From JADJPO01 sp963750395 (GTDB taxonomy: Bacteria > Actinomycetota > Actinomycetes > Actinomycetales > Kineosporiaceae): a stretch of 64,000 nt of DNA. Numbering within the stretch: the first letter of the stretch is position 1; each line of letters starts with the position of its first letter. Positions 51,550 to 59,683 of this stretch are shown here, piece by piece. Both the position numbers and the translations under genes were made by a program. The stretch is from positions 310,001 to 374,000 of the forward strand of contig CAVVQM010000006.1 of the NCBI GenBank assembly GCA_963750395.1. The letters run 5' to 3'. The notes under the pieces are model-generated. The model saw only the letters and a list, made by a program, of their open reading frames with translations. It ran no database searches and was not told where the DNA came from.

Positions 51550-53184
51550 TCAGCGTTCGATCGGGACGCTGACCTCCCCGAACGGGCCGAGGTCCACGGT
51601 GATCTCGGTCAGGTCTGCGGGTGGGGCCGCGGTGTAGACGAAGTAGGAGTAGGTGCGACCGGCCTTGGCGGTGTGCCCGGAGTCGGTCCCCATGATGGAG
51701 CGCTCGTCGCCCTCGTCGTACGCGGCCAGGTAGGCGCTCTTCGTCGCGTCGTCCATGAGCCTGATCGCGCCGGGGTCCTTCGAGGCCTTCAACGTACTGA
51801 AGGCGTCGTTGATCAGGTACTCCCCCTGGGGGCTGATGTCGAACCGGACCAGCGCGAGACCCCCCTGCACGACCACCGGGTCGATCTCGGCGGTGGCCGC
51901 CCCCCCGGCGGTGGTGGAGCTGCCGAGCTCGATCGGTCCGAGGGTGGCTGCCGGGGTGGGGTCGGCGATCGTGCTCTGGGGTGCGGCCGAGGAGGAGGAG
52001 GGGGGAGTCGGGCTGGGGGTCGGTTCGGGCTTGGGGGTGTAGGTGATCTCGACGCGCCGGTTGAGCGCCCGCCCGACGGGGTCATCCTTTCCGTCGGCGG
52101 TGGTGTTCGGGACGACAGGGTCGGACTCGCCCTTGCCGGCGATCTCCAGCTTCCAGGACCGGGTGGTCGCGTCGGCCTTCAGGTAGGCCGCCACCGCGTT
52201 CGCCCGGTCCGTCGAGAGCCTCCTGTTGTAGGTGGTCCCGCCGACGTTGTCGGTGTGCCCGGTGACCTGCAGCGGGCCGGCCGGGTCTGCCTTCTCCTGG
52301 ATGGTCCGGACGGCCTGGGCGAGAAGGGTCTTGGCCTTGGCCGACAGCTCGGCGGAGTCGAACGCGAACAGGACGTCGGCGTTGAGGTTGACCGTCCCGG
52401 TGTAGTCGGTGACGTCACCGCCGACGATCGGTGCGACCAGTACGTGAGTGTTCGCTCCTGCGTCGCTCGGCGGCGTCGGCACCGGGAGGGTGACCAGCGG
52501 TGCGTCGTCGGCCTCGGTCTCCACCGACGGCAGCGGCGACGGGGTCGCCGTCCTGCTGTCGGGCCCGGGCCCGACCAGTCCGGGCGCGGTCGGTCCGCCG
52601 TCCACGATCGGCACGGACGGGATCGCGCCGGCATGCGCCAGTGTCACCGCGACGGAGTCGGACCCGGGATCGGCGAAGAACGCCCCGTATCGGTAGGTCA
52701 CCCCCGCCAGCTTCGCGCTGCGCTTCTCCTGGCTGGCGGCGAACTCGTCGTGGCGCGGGGAGCCCTCCTCGCCCTGCAGCAGCGGCCCGTAGCGCGCCAT
52801 GGCGACCGGGTCGATCAGGTTCACCGACTCCATGGTCAGGCAGCTCACCCCGAAGCAGAACGGGCCGAGCACGTCCATCCGCTGGCCCTCGGTGCCCTGC
52901 GGGGTGAAGTCGACGGTCAGCAGGACGCGTCCGTCGATGCGTTGCAGCGGGTACAACCGCATCGTCACCGGCATGTCCGCGGACTGACGGAACCAGACCG
53001 TGCCCTGCCACACGGGGGTGGCCGACCAGTCGGGGACGGCGGGCGAGGCCGACGCGTCCCTGGTGGTGCTGCCCGATCCGGTCGGCGCCGGCCCGTCGCC
53101 ACCGCCGGTGCACGCGGTCAGCAGCACTCCGGCCACCATCAGGACGCCCACGCGAGACATGCCCCCACGTCGCAGCGTGGTCAT
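51550..53184 (-). CDS. OmpA-like lipoprotein of the Tad locus
   Basis: About 544 residues; the ATG at 53184 directly follows GGAGGCGGT. The signal MSRVGVLMVAGVLLTAC has lipobox LLTAC. A first exported domain has paired Cys (PFCFGVSCLTM). The OmpA_C-like domain reads ADVLFAFDSAELSAKAKTLLAQA, QVTGHTDNVGGTTYNRRLSTDRANAVAAYL and GRALNRRVEITY, the peptidoglycan-binding signature. A long Pro/Ser linker and a last beta domain follow. It may anchor the pilus base to the cell wall. Confidence 0.88.
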   Translation of the reverse strand: MTTLRRGGMSRVGVLMVAGVLLTACTGGGDGPAPTGSGSTTRDASASPAVPDWSATPVWQGTVWFRQSADMPVTMRLYPLQRIDGRVLLTVDFTPQGTEGQRMDVLGPFCFGVSCLTMESVNLIDPVAMARYGPLLQGEEGSPRHDEFAASQEKRSAKLAGVTYRYGAFFADPGSDSVAVTLAHAGAIPSVPIVDGGPTAPGLVGPGPDSRTATPSPLPSVETEADDAPLVTLPVPTPPSDAGANTHVLVAPIVGGDVTDYTGTVNLNADVLFAFDSAELSAKAKTLLAQAVRTIQEKADPAGPLQVTGHTDNVGGTTYNRRLSTDRANAVAAYLKADATTRSWKLEIAGKGESDPVVPNTTADGKDDPVGRALNRRVEITYTPKPEPTPSPTPPSSSSAAPQSTIADPTPAATLGPIELGSSTTAGGAATAEIDPVVVQGGLALVRFDISPQGEYLINDAFSTLKASKDPGAIRLMDDATKSAYLAAYDEGDERSIMGTDSGHTAKAGRTYSYFVYTAAPPADLTEITVDLGPFGEVSVPIER

Positions 53185-53206
53185 ACCGCCTCCTCGCCGA
53201 TCGCGT

Positions 53207-53221
53207 GTCCCGAATCGGGAC
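53207..53221. promoter_or_regulatory. 15-base palindrome before the OmpA-like gene
   Basis: GTCCCGAATCGGGAC is a perfect palindrome around a central A, 22 bases upstream of the start codon, so it may be an operator. A second palindrome, AAGGACAGGTCCTT, lies at 53289-53302. Confidence 0.4.
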
Positions 53222-53304
53222 GATTGGTCCGGGTCAACCCTAGGGCACCTGTCGGGCGGGCCGATCGGGCCGACGCGCCACAACACCTAAGGACAGGTCC
53301 TTCG

Positions 53305-53526
53305 CTAGTCGAGGCCCTCGACGTAGGCCGCCGAGGACATGGTGTCGGTGTGCTCGCTCAGGCCGGTACCGCGCGTGTACGGGGGTTCGAGCGCACTCCA
53401 CAGCCATCTCTTGGCATCGGAGGTGGGGTGGAGGTCGTAGGCGGCGACGCCGAGTGCCAGCGACAGCCGTGGGCCTGTGTCACGGACGGCCTGCGCCTCG
53501 GCCATCAGTTGACGCGCCACCGCCAC
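53305..53526 (-). pseudogene. Fragment of an NTPase-WD40 protein
   Basis: A 73-residue frame, AVARQLMAEAQAVRDTGPRLSLALGVAA...AKRWLWSALEPPYTRGTGLSEHTDTMSSAAY. It resembles the helical junction between the NTPase and the first WD40 repeat in large actinobacterial NACHT/AP-ATPase-WD40 proteins (LxxHTDxVxSVAF in intact members). No flanking domains are present on either side, so this is probably a relic. Confidence 0.45.
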
Positions 53527-53646
53527 CCGATGGCGGGGCGCCCGGTCCCATCGACCCGGTCATCTGCCCGTGCACGAGCCCCAGGTGGAGGCGCGGACCG
53601 CGGGCGCCGGGCGATCTGCTACGGCGGCAGGGTCGCCGTCGCGTCG

Positions 53647-54057
53647 TCATCGGCGATACGTGAGGGCGTGACGGATGAGTTCGGCGAGTTCGGCGTCGTA
53701 CAGCTCGCCGGCAGGGTCGACCAGCACGGCGCGATCGCCGTCGAAGCGAAACCGATCCCCGAACGCACGACGGAACTCGGGAATGACCCTCGACTGGCAA
53801 TGCGTGAGGAGCGCAACCTCGCCCGATCGAGTCCAGCCGAGTCGCACCGGGGTCGACTCGTTCCGGTGGGGTGATCGATAGCTCGGCTGGCCCCACTTGA
53901 TCTCCTCGACGAGCGGCCACGCGTCCTCATCGATCGCCACCTCGTGGATGAGCGTCCGTAGCTGCATCAGACGGTCCTGCAGTCCGGCCGGCACAGTCTG
54001 CAGCCACGCGTCGACGACGGGGATCGGCGGCGGGACCTCGGGAACCCCGTCCGTCAC
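53647..54057 (-). CDS. DUF1801-type protein
   Basis: 136 residues from a GTG at 54057 that overlaps the upstream stop. The sequence VPAGLQDRLMQLRTLIHEVAIDEDAWPLVEEIKWGQPSYRS matches the YdhG/DUF1801 family, which has a compact alpha/beta fold of uncertain function (some resemble iron chaperone frataxin-like folds). The ending is ELAELIRHALTYRR. It is the last gene of a three-gene minus-strand unit from 56566. Confidence 0.8.
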   Translation of the reverse strand: MTDGVPEVPPPIPVVDAWLQTVPAGLQDRLMQLRTLIHEVAIDEDAWPLVEEIKWGQPSYRSPHRNESTPVRLGWTRSGEVALLTHCQSRVIPEFRRAFGDRFRFDGDRAVLVDPAGELYDAELAELIRHALTYRR

Positions 54058-55196
54058 AGCGTGTCGGCGCAGAAGGGGCAGGAGCGGATCGGGGCGGCCA
54101 GCGGCTCGCCGCACCAGCGGCACGGCCAGGTCTCGGGCGTGGACAGCTGCCCGGCGACCCAGCCGGCGACGTCCTGGGGCATCAGCACGATCTCGGTGGC
54201 GTCGGCGTCCTGCCAGTACCGCCCCGCGTCGAGCGCGACCGACAGGGGCACCGGGGAGGCGTCCACGCCGAGGCGGTCCAGGAGTTCCTCGGGCAACGGC
54301 CGCGGACCGAGCACAGCGACGGTCAGTCCATGGGTCCGATCGAACCGGAAGGGGGTGAAATGCGCGTTCGCGGGCCGGAACTGGCCCTTGCCGGTGACCC
54401 GGGCGATGGCCTCCTCGGGGCTCGTCTGCAGGACGAACAGCCGCCGACCCGGAAGATAGGAGTACAGGTGGTGGGCGAAACCCACCGCCGGGTGATCGGT
54501 CTTGGTCACCGATTTCAACAGCACCAGATGGCCGAGTTGCCCGCACAGCCGCGGCAGTCGCTCGATGATCTCCGCGGCCGGTCGGGCGGTGGGAGGAGCC
54601 GCCGTCATCACCTGACCGATCAGGGCCGCGGCGCTGCGCAGCGCAGGCCCCCGATCGATGCGGACGACGGCCAGCTTGGCGTCGAACAGGCTCCGGGCGC
54701 CCGCGGCGAGCCTGCGCACGGTCGCCTCCTGCGCCCGGGTCACGATGATCACCAGTCGCCGGGGCGAGGCGGCCAGCATGGTCTCCAGTGCCGGCAGGCG
54801 ATCCCGTTCCGGCAGGTCCATCAGGGCGCTCGTCGACCCCTGCGCGTCCGGCCACACACTCGGATCGTCGGCGAGCACGAAGTCGTAGTCGATCGAGACC
54901 GGTCCGGCTCCCGGCCGGTCGGGCCGGTCCAGAGTGATCGCCGTGGCGCCGTCCCCGGCCCGCGGGGGCGCGGTGGCGATCCTGGTGCGCTCGTGGCGAG
55001 GCCCGACGGACCGGGTCTGCCCGGTCTGGGTCGCGGTCTGCGCGGTCTGGGTCTGCTCGGTCTGGGTCTGCGCCGCTGTCCGGTCGGGGGCGTCGGCGGG
55101 CGGCAGCGGGGGCGGCTGCTGGTCGAACTGACGCATATCGATGAACCGGACCTCGTCGCCGCGTGATCCGTTGCCGGTGCCGTTCTGCTCGCTCAT
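54054..55196 (-). CDS. Uncharacterised protein with C-terminal zinc ribbon
   Basis: About 380 residues from the ATG at 55196, which overlaps the upstream stop. The N-terminus is disordered with a QT repeat region (TAAQTQTEQTQTAQTATQ). A middle alpha/beta domain includes RRLVIIVTRAQEATVRRLAAGARSLFDAKLAVVRIDRG and GHLVLLKSVTKTDH. It ends in a zinc ribbon, C-x2-C...C-x2-C (CRWCGEPLAAPIRSCPFC). No signal peptide is seen. I recognise no family; it is coupled to a membrane protein and a DUF1801 gene. Confidence 0.65.
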   Translation of the reverse strand: MSEQNGTGNGSRGDEVRFIDMRQFDQQPPPLPPADAPDRTAAQTQTEQTQTAQTATQTGQTRSVGPRHERTRIATAPPRAGDGATAITLDRPDRPGAGPVSIDYDFVLADDPSVWPDAQGSTSALMDLPERDRLPALETMLAASPRRLVIIVTRAQEATVRRLAAGARSLFDAKLAVVRIDRGPALRSAAALIGQVMTAAPPTARPAAEIIERLPRLCGQLGHLVLLKSVTKTDHPAVGFAHHLYSYLPGRRLFVLQTSPEEAIARVTGKGQFRPANAHFTPFRFDRTHGLTVAVLGPRPLPEELLDRLGVDASPVPLSVALDAGRYWQDADATEIVLMPQDVAGWVAGQLSTPETWPCRWCGEPLAAPIRSCPFCADTL

Positions 55197-56566
55197 GTCG
55201 TCTCGCTCACGGGGGTGCACTCCTGCCATTTCACGAATCCGGCCGAGGCGGCCAGGTAGTAGTCCGCCGCCGGGACGGCGCCGGTGAAGGTGAGTCGACC
55301 GGTGGGGGTCGTGGCCACCTCGGCGGGCCCAGCGCCGGGCAGGCCCGGTTCGTGCAGGGTGACCGAGGTGCCGGGAAGTCCGTGGTCCGCCGCCGCGAGC
55401 AGCCCGGTCAGGGAGGCGTACTCCACCTGACGCCGGGCTCGGGCCAGGGCTGCGGCGCGCGCGCGCCGGCCGCTGTCGTCCAATTCCACCGAGGCGTCGA
55501 ACAGCGGCGCCCCGAGACGCGCCGTGAGGGCCTGCGCGAACTCGCGGGTGCTGCTGTCCTGCAGGTTCACCGAGAGCACCAACCGCCCGACGTGCGTGCC
55601 CACCGGGACCGACAGGTCCCCGACAGGACGGCTCAGCGGATCGACGAACGCCTCGCCGGACGTCGGCGGGCTCAGCCGTGCCGCGAGGTCACCGGCCGCC
55701 TCGACATCGATGTCCAGTGGCACGCCGTCGCGGGTCTGGGTCAGGGCCAGGAGCAGACGACCGTTGCCCGTCGGGGAGGCGAGGGTGAGCTCCTGGGCCG
55801 CCCCCCAGTCCAGCTCCCAGACCGTGCGCAGCCGGTTCAGTCGGGACGGGTCGTCCGGGTCCGCGTACCAGGTTCGGGCCACCGCATCCCCGGTCGGCCC
55901 CGGCCCGGGCAGCGCGGGCGGGTCAAAGGTCTTCGACCCCGACGTGCTGGGGGCGGCGCCGTCCGAGGTGACCACGAACGCGCTCGGCGCGGGGGCCGTC
56001 TGCGGTCCGGGCCCGTCGATCCGGTCGGCGAACCAGCCGGCCAACCCGCTACCGTCGCCGGTGCGGACCGCCTGCCTGCCCGGATGCCGGGCGACCGCCA
56101 GGGTGAACCGATCGGCGCTGCGTCGATCAGCAAAGGTACGGATCACGACGAGGCCCGGCCGCTCGTCGTCCCGTTCGACCCGCCAGGTGACGACGGCGTT
56201 CTTGTCCACGGAGCGACTCAGCCGCAGGTGCTCCGTGCCCAGGACGCCGTCGGAGAACGCCACGGCGTCCTCGGCCACCCGGTCCGCCCGGCTGATCACC
56301 CGGCAGCGTCCGAGGTCGCTCACCTGATAGAGCGGTGCGGAGCACCCGGCGTCCCCTGTTCCGCAGACCCAGTCACGCACGTCGCGGGCCACGGGCACCG
56401 ACCAGGCCACGGTCGCCGCGACGAGAGTGAGACAGCCTGCGCTGATCGCCAACATGCGGGCGCCCGACGGGCCGTCGTCGGGGGGTCGTCCGGCTCGACG
56501 CAGGCGTGATGTCGCCTGCGGGGGCAGCCGAGGCCATCGAGGGGGCCGACGCCGCGCATTCCCCAT
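55193..56566 (-). CDS. Membrane-anchored exported protein with CGTGDAGC pair
   Basis: About 457 residues starting at the ATG at 56566. A basic N-terminus leads to one membrane helix (MLAISAGCLTLVAATVAWSV, about 38-57). VRDWVCGTGDAGC follows; the Cys pair (six residues between) sits where VCRIMGGSC and ICSIVGGAGC sit in the pilin-led proteins, but the class III leader is absent. The exported part is beta-rich with SVNLQDSSTREFAQALTARLG and LPGTSVTLHEPGLPGAG (possibly an Ig/prealbumin-like final domain). I recognise no family. It heads a three-gene unit and diverges from the DUF192 gene. Confidence 0.65.
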   Translation of the reverse strand: MGNARRRPPRWPRLPPQATSRLRRAGRPPDDGPSGARMLAISAGCLTLVAATVAWSVPVARDVRDWVCGTGDAGCSAPLYQVSDLGRCRVISRADRVAEDAVAFSDGVLGTEHLRLSRSVDKNAVVTWRVERDDERPGLVVIRTFADRRSADRFTLAVARHPGRQAVRTGDGSGLAGWFADRIDGPGPQTAPAPSAFVVTSDGAAPSTSGSKTFDPPALPGPGPTGDAVARTWYADPDDPSRLNRLRTVWELDWGAAQELTLASPTGNGRLLLALTQTRDGVPLDIDVEAAGDLAARLSPPTSGEAFVDPLSRPVGDLSVPVGTHVGRLVLSVNLQDSSTREFAQALTARLGAPLFDASVELDDSGRRARAAALARARRQVEYASLTGLLAAADHGLPGTSVTLHEPGLPGAGPAEVATTPTGRLTFTGAVPAADYYLAASAGFVKWQECTPVSETT

Positions 56567-56726
56567 CGTCGTGCCCCCTAGGCTGATCGCCGATCGCGAC
56601 GAACCGTACCAACACCGCATGAATGGCCAACACCGCATCGTTGACCAACACGCTTCGACAACCGACAGCCTGAATGCCACTGGGGGTAGACAATTGGTCA
56701 CGCAGAAGGACGATGCGGGTTCGAGC

Positions 56727-57047
56727 ATGCTCTGTCTGGACGGCGTTGAGGTCGGCCCGGTGGAGGTGGCCCGGACCTTCGCCGAGCGCAGCCGCGGGCT
56801 GCTCGGCCGGCGAGGCATCGAGACGGCGCTGGTGCTCGAGCCCGCCAGTTCGGTGCACACCTTCGGGATGGCGTTCCCGATCGATGTCGCGTACGTCGCG
56901 CGGTCGGGACGGGTACTGGCGGTGCGCACCATGGCCCGGCACCGGTTGGGTCTGCCGCGGCCGCGGTCCCGCTGGATCCTGGAGGCGGAGGCCGGCCGGA
57001 TGCAGCGGTGGGGAATCCGGCCTGGGTGCACCCTGCAGGTGCGCTGA
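56727..57047 (+). CDS. DUF192 family protein
   Basis: 106 residues from an ATG at 56727; an ATG at 56619 would add 36 residues. The DUF192 core is clear: ARTFAERSRGLLGRRGI, ALVLEPASSVHTFGMAFPIDVAYV and a final GCTLQVR. Small DUF192 proteins are common beside actinobacterial Tad/Flp loci; their function is unknown. No signal peptide is obvious, so this copy may be cytoplasmic. Confidence 0.8.
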   Translation: MLCLDGVEVGPVEVARTFAERSRGLLGRRGIETALVLEPASSVHTFGMAFPIDVAYVARSGRVLAVRTMARHRLGLPRPRSRWILEAEAGRMQRWGIRPGCTLQVR

Positions 57048-57095
57048 GCCGAGTCGATTCGCGCGCGCGATGGGTCGGCCCGCCGCGGCCCGGGC

Positions 57096-57518
57096 TCAGT
57101 AGCTGTAGGCGTCGTCCGCGGCATCGTTCGAGAAGTACCTGCGAGCCGCCGGCCGGGTGACGGCGGCCAGCAAGACGATCGGCAGAACCAGTTGGGTGAA
57201 CCCGCGTGCGCTTCCGGTGGACAGCGTCTCGAGTGCGCCGACCAACGTCAGGACGGCGATCGCGATCACCAGCCAGAACATCGCTCGCGTTCCGCCGCGC
57301 GGTATGCGCAGCGCCAGGACCAGCCCGGCGATGCCCGGCAGCGCGGTCCAGATCAGGGCACCCACGAACTCGGGCGTGATGTCGAAGACCAGCAGTCCGC
57401 CGATCACGACGAGGGCGGTGAAGGCGGCCAGGACCAGCAGGGTGAGCCTGACCGTCCGCACCGGCCCCGGCAGCGTTCGCACAGGAGCCATCTGTCGAGC
57501 CCAGGGGTCCTTCGCCAT
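57096..57518 (-). CDS. Four-helix membrane protein
   Basis: 140 residues with hydrophobic segments LLVLAAFTALVVIGGLLVF, ALIWTALPGIAGLVLALRI, FWLVIAIAVLTLVGAL and LVLPIVLLAAVTR. It converges on the DUF192 gene and diverges from the pilin-led toxin gene, so its promoter region also holds the GGGCCC cluster. I recognise no family. Confidence 0.65.
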   Translation of the reverse strand: MAKDPWARQMAPVRTLPGPVRTVRLTLLVLAAFTALVVIGGLLVFDITPEFVGALIWTALPGIAGLVLALRIPRGGTRAMFWLVIAIAVLTLVGALETLSTGSARGFTQLVLPIVLLAAVTRPAARRYFSNDAADDAYSY

Positions 57519-57595
57519 GTGGGCAAGCGTAGGTCGGGTGGGCCGATGATGCGTGGGCCCGGGGGCCCAAATGCCCGTCCCATGGGCCCGTTCTG

Positions 57596-57623
57596 GGGCC
57601 CGGGATTGGGTCCGTGGGCCCTG
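57596..57623 (+). promoter_or_regulatory. Triple GGGCCC box, site B
   Basis: GGGCCC-N6-GGGTCC-N2-GGGCCCTG, with three more GGGCCC at 57555, 57563 and 57584. TACTGT (57646-57651) follows 22 bases later and the ATG six bases after that, exactly the geometry of site C. Confidence 0.65.
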
Positions 57624-57657
57624 TGGCTCGGGTCGGCGCCCCTTCTACTGTGCGCGG

Positions 57658-59037
57658 ATGCCGTCCATGATCGCTCCGCCCCCGAGCGCGCCTGACCGCT
57701 CGCGCGAGCGGTCGCGGGTGCGGCATCGGCGTGATGCGGGGGTGACGACCGTCGAGTACCTCGGGGTGCTCGTCGTGGTCGCCGCCCTGGTGGGTGTGAT
57801 CGCGTTGACCCCGATCGGGGTGCAGGTCGCGGGGGGGTTGCGTCAGGCGATCTGCTCGATCGTGGGTGGGGCGGGGTGCGCGGCTCCGGCGACGGCATCG
57901 CCGGCCGTGGATCCGGCCACAGCTTCCGGTGGGGGCGGCGCGACTGGAGACGGCACGGTCCCCGTGACCGACGACGAGGGCTGCTCCGGGTTCTGGTGCG
58001 GCGTCGGCAACGCCGCCAAGAGCGCCGGCGGTGCGGTGTGGTCGACCACCACGGGCGTGGCGGGTGCGGCGTGGGACGACGTGACCGGGGTCGTGGACGT
58101 GGTGCGGGATCCGGGTGTGCTGGTGGACGCCGGGAAGGCGATCTGGGACGACCCGCTGGGCGTGGCCGGTCAACTCGTGATCGACCAGGAGACTCGGGAC
58201 GCCTGGGGGGAGGGCGACTACGGGACGTCCGTGGGTCGCACGATCTGGAACGTCGGGGGCTTCGTGCTGGCAGCGACCAAGGCCGCCAAGGCGGGCAAGA
58301 TCGGGGCGGTCGCGGGCACGGTCGATGACTGGTCCGGGGTCGCCGCCGACGCCCGCCGGGCCGCCGACGCGGCGTCCGATGCGGCCAGGGCCGGTGATGC
58401 CGCACGGGCGGTCGAGGCGGCGGCCGAGGCCAGACGGATCGCGGACGAGGCGGCGGAGGCCGCCCGCAGGCTGGGGTGCCCGCTCGCGGCACCGCCGCTG
58501 GGACGCCTGGGTGGTGGGGGCCGGGGTCTGATCGCGATGACCGCGCCCATCCCCGGTTCGGCGCTCAAGACGGCCCCGATCACGGCGGCTCCGATCAAGA
58601 CGGGCCCGATCAAGACGGCCGATCCCTGCGACGGCGCCCGCGACGCCGCCCGTCAGGCGCAGGAGGCAGCCGACGAGGCCGCCAACGCCGCAGCACGGAA
58701 CGCAGTCCCTCTGGGCGTCAGCGGGGTAGCGGACCCGGCGACGATCCGGTTCAGCCAGAACAGCATCTCCGCCGCCTTCAGGGACGGCGGAACCGTCAAG
58801 GAGCTCGCTACGGCGTTGAAGAACGGCACTGTGAACGCGAGCGATGTCCCGGCGATTCGTCTGGTGGAACGCAATGGCGTGTACTACACACTGGACAACC
58901 GCCGGCTTGCCGCGTTCCAGGAGGCCGGAGTCGACATCCCCTACCGCATGGCCACCGCGCAGGAGATCGCCAAGGAGGGGTGGAAGTTCACGACCAGGAA
59001 CGACGGCACGTCCATTCTGATCCGAGGTGGCGGATGA
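57658..59037 (+). CDS. Pilin-led polymorphic toxin-like protein
   Basis: 459 residues. A 28-residue leader ends RRDAG28/V29 with TTVEYLG (Glu at +5, Tyr at +6), then a pilin-like helix and a Cys pair C66/C74 (ICSIVGGAGC). The middle is Gly/Ala-rich with two amphipathic Ala/Arg/Glu helical blocks. The last ~100 residues differ: IRFSQNSISAAFRDGGTVKEL, AIRLVERNGVYYTLDNRRLAAFQEAGVDIPY, WKFTTRNDGTSILIR. The YTLDNRRLAAF strand-turn-helix resembles the ParB/sulfiredoxin-like fold used as a toxin domain in polymorphic toxins. An immunity-like gene overlaps the stop. Toxicity is inferred from architecture. Confidence 0.78.
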   Translation: MPSMIAPPPSAPDRSRERSRVRHRRDAGVTTVEYLGVLVVVAALVGVIALTPIGVQVAGGLRQAICSIVGGAGCAAPATASPAVDPATASGGGGATGDGTVPVTDDEGCSGFWCGVGNAAKSAGGAVWSTTTGVAGAAWDDVTGVVDVVRDPGVLVDAGKAIWDDPLGVAGQLVIDQETRDAWGEGDYGTSVGRTIWNVGGFVLAATKAAKAGKIGAVAGTVDDWSGVAADARRAADAASDAARAGDAARAVEAAAEARRIADEAAEAARRLGCPLAAPPLGRLGGGGRGLIAMTAPIPGSALKTAPITAAPIKTGPIKTADPCDGARDAARQAQEAADEAANAAARNAVPLGVSGVADPATIRFSQNSISAAFRDGGTVKELATALKNGTVNASDVPAIRLVERNGVYYTLDNRRLAAFQEAGVDIPYRMATAQEIAKEGWKFTTRNDGTSILIRGGG

Positions 59038-59288
59038 CATTCGAGTCCAGCGCAGACCACGCCATGACCCGCGCGGAGTTCGCCGGGTTCCTGCTCCGGC
59101 TGGCTGACTCGATCTCGGTTGAGCCCGAGGTCTGGGAGAACGACACGATCGAGCGGTTCCTGCGTGCGTGGGCGGCCTGGGCCGACGACATGGACGGATA
59201 CTTCATCAACCGCGGGGAGCCCGTTCCACAGGAACTGACGTGGCAGTTGCTTGCCCAGATGTTGCTCGCGGCTCGCGTGTACGAGTAG
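59034..59288 (+). CDS. Putative immunity protein (DUF7660-like)
   Basis: 84 residues, acidic, starting at ATGA with the toxin stop. The sequence VEPEVWENDTIERFLRAWAAWADDMDGYFINRGEPVP and the ending LLAQMLLAARVYE resemble the small DUF7660-type proteins that follow toxin domains in many bacteria. It lacks a signal peptide and would act in the cytoplasm, protecting the producer from the C-terminal toxin domain. Assignment rests on this recalled similarity and on gene order. Confidence 0.75.
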   Translation: MTFESSADHAMTRAEFAGFLLRLADSISVEPEVWENDTIERFLRAWAAWADDMDGYFINRGEPVPQELTWQLLAQMLLAARVYE

Positions 59289-59402
59289 GCCTGCGGGGGG
59301 CTGAGTCTGGCGCGGGCACCTGTGGATCTACTGGAATGGTCTCGCCGGACTGCCCGCCCTCTATGCCCCGGCCAGCGCGCCTCTGGTTTCGGACGAATAG
59401 GG

Positions 59403-59666
59403 CTACGGCTCCACTCCGGGGAACAGCTCCGGGTCGAGGCCGGCGCGAACCCTGGCCAACTCCTCCTGGATCAGGGTGGCACCAGGTCCCTCGTGGTCCT
59501 GCCCCGGCTTCACCCCCAGCGCCCGCAGCAGTTCCGCTGCGGGCGCCGAGGGATCGCCGGATTCCCCGAGCACCGGGTGTAGGCCCTGCTCCGCCAGGTG
59601 GTGGAAGACCAGGTTGACCACGCTCCACGGATTGAAGGTCTGCTCACGTGGCACCGGCTGCGTCAT
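59403..59666 (-). CDS. Small conserved protein of the monooxygenase operon
   Basis: 87 residues: TFNPWSVVNLVFHHLAEQGLHPVLGESGDPSAPAAELLRALGV, then a helical ending. A GAGG-type RBS precedes the ATG. It follows groEL by 17 bases on the same strand and so is probably cotranscribed with the monooxygenase chaperonin. I recall similar small proteins in propane-monooxygenase operons but no function for them. Confidence 0.65.
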   Translation of the reverse strand: MTQPVPREQTFNPWSVVNLVFHHLAEQGLHPVLGESGDPSAPAAELLRALGVKPGQDHEGPGATLIQEELARVRAGLDPELFPGVEP

Positions 59667-59683
59667 GGCCGCACCCTCCTCGG

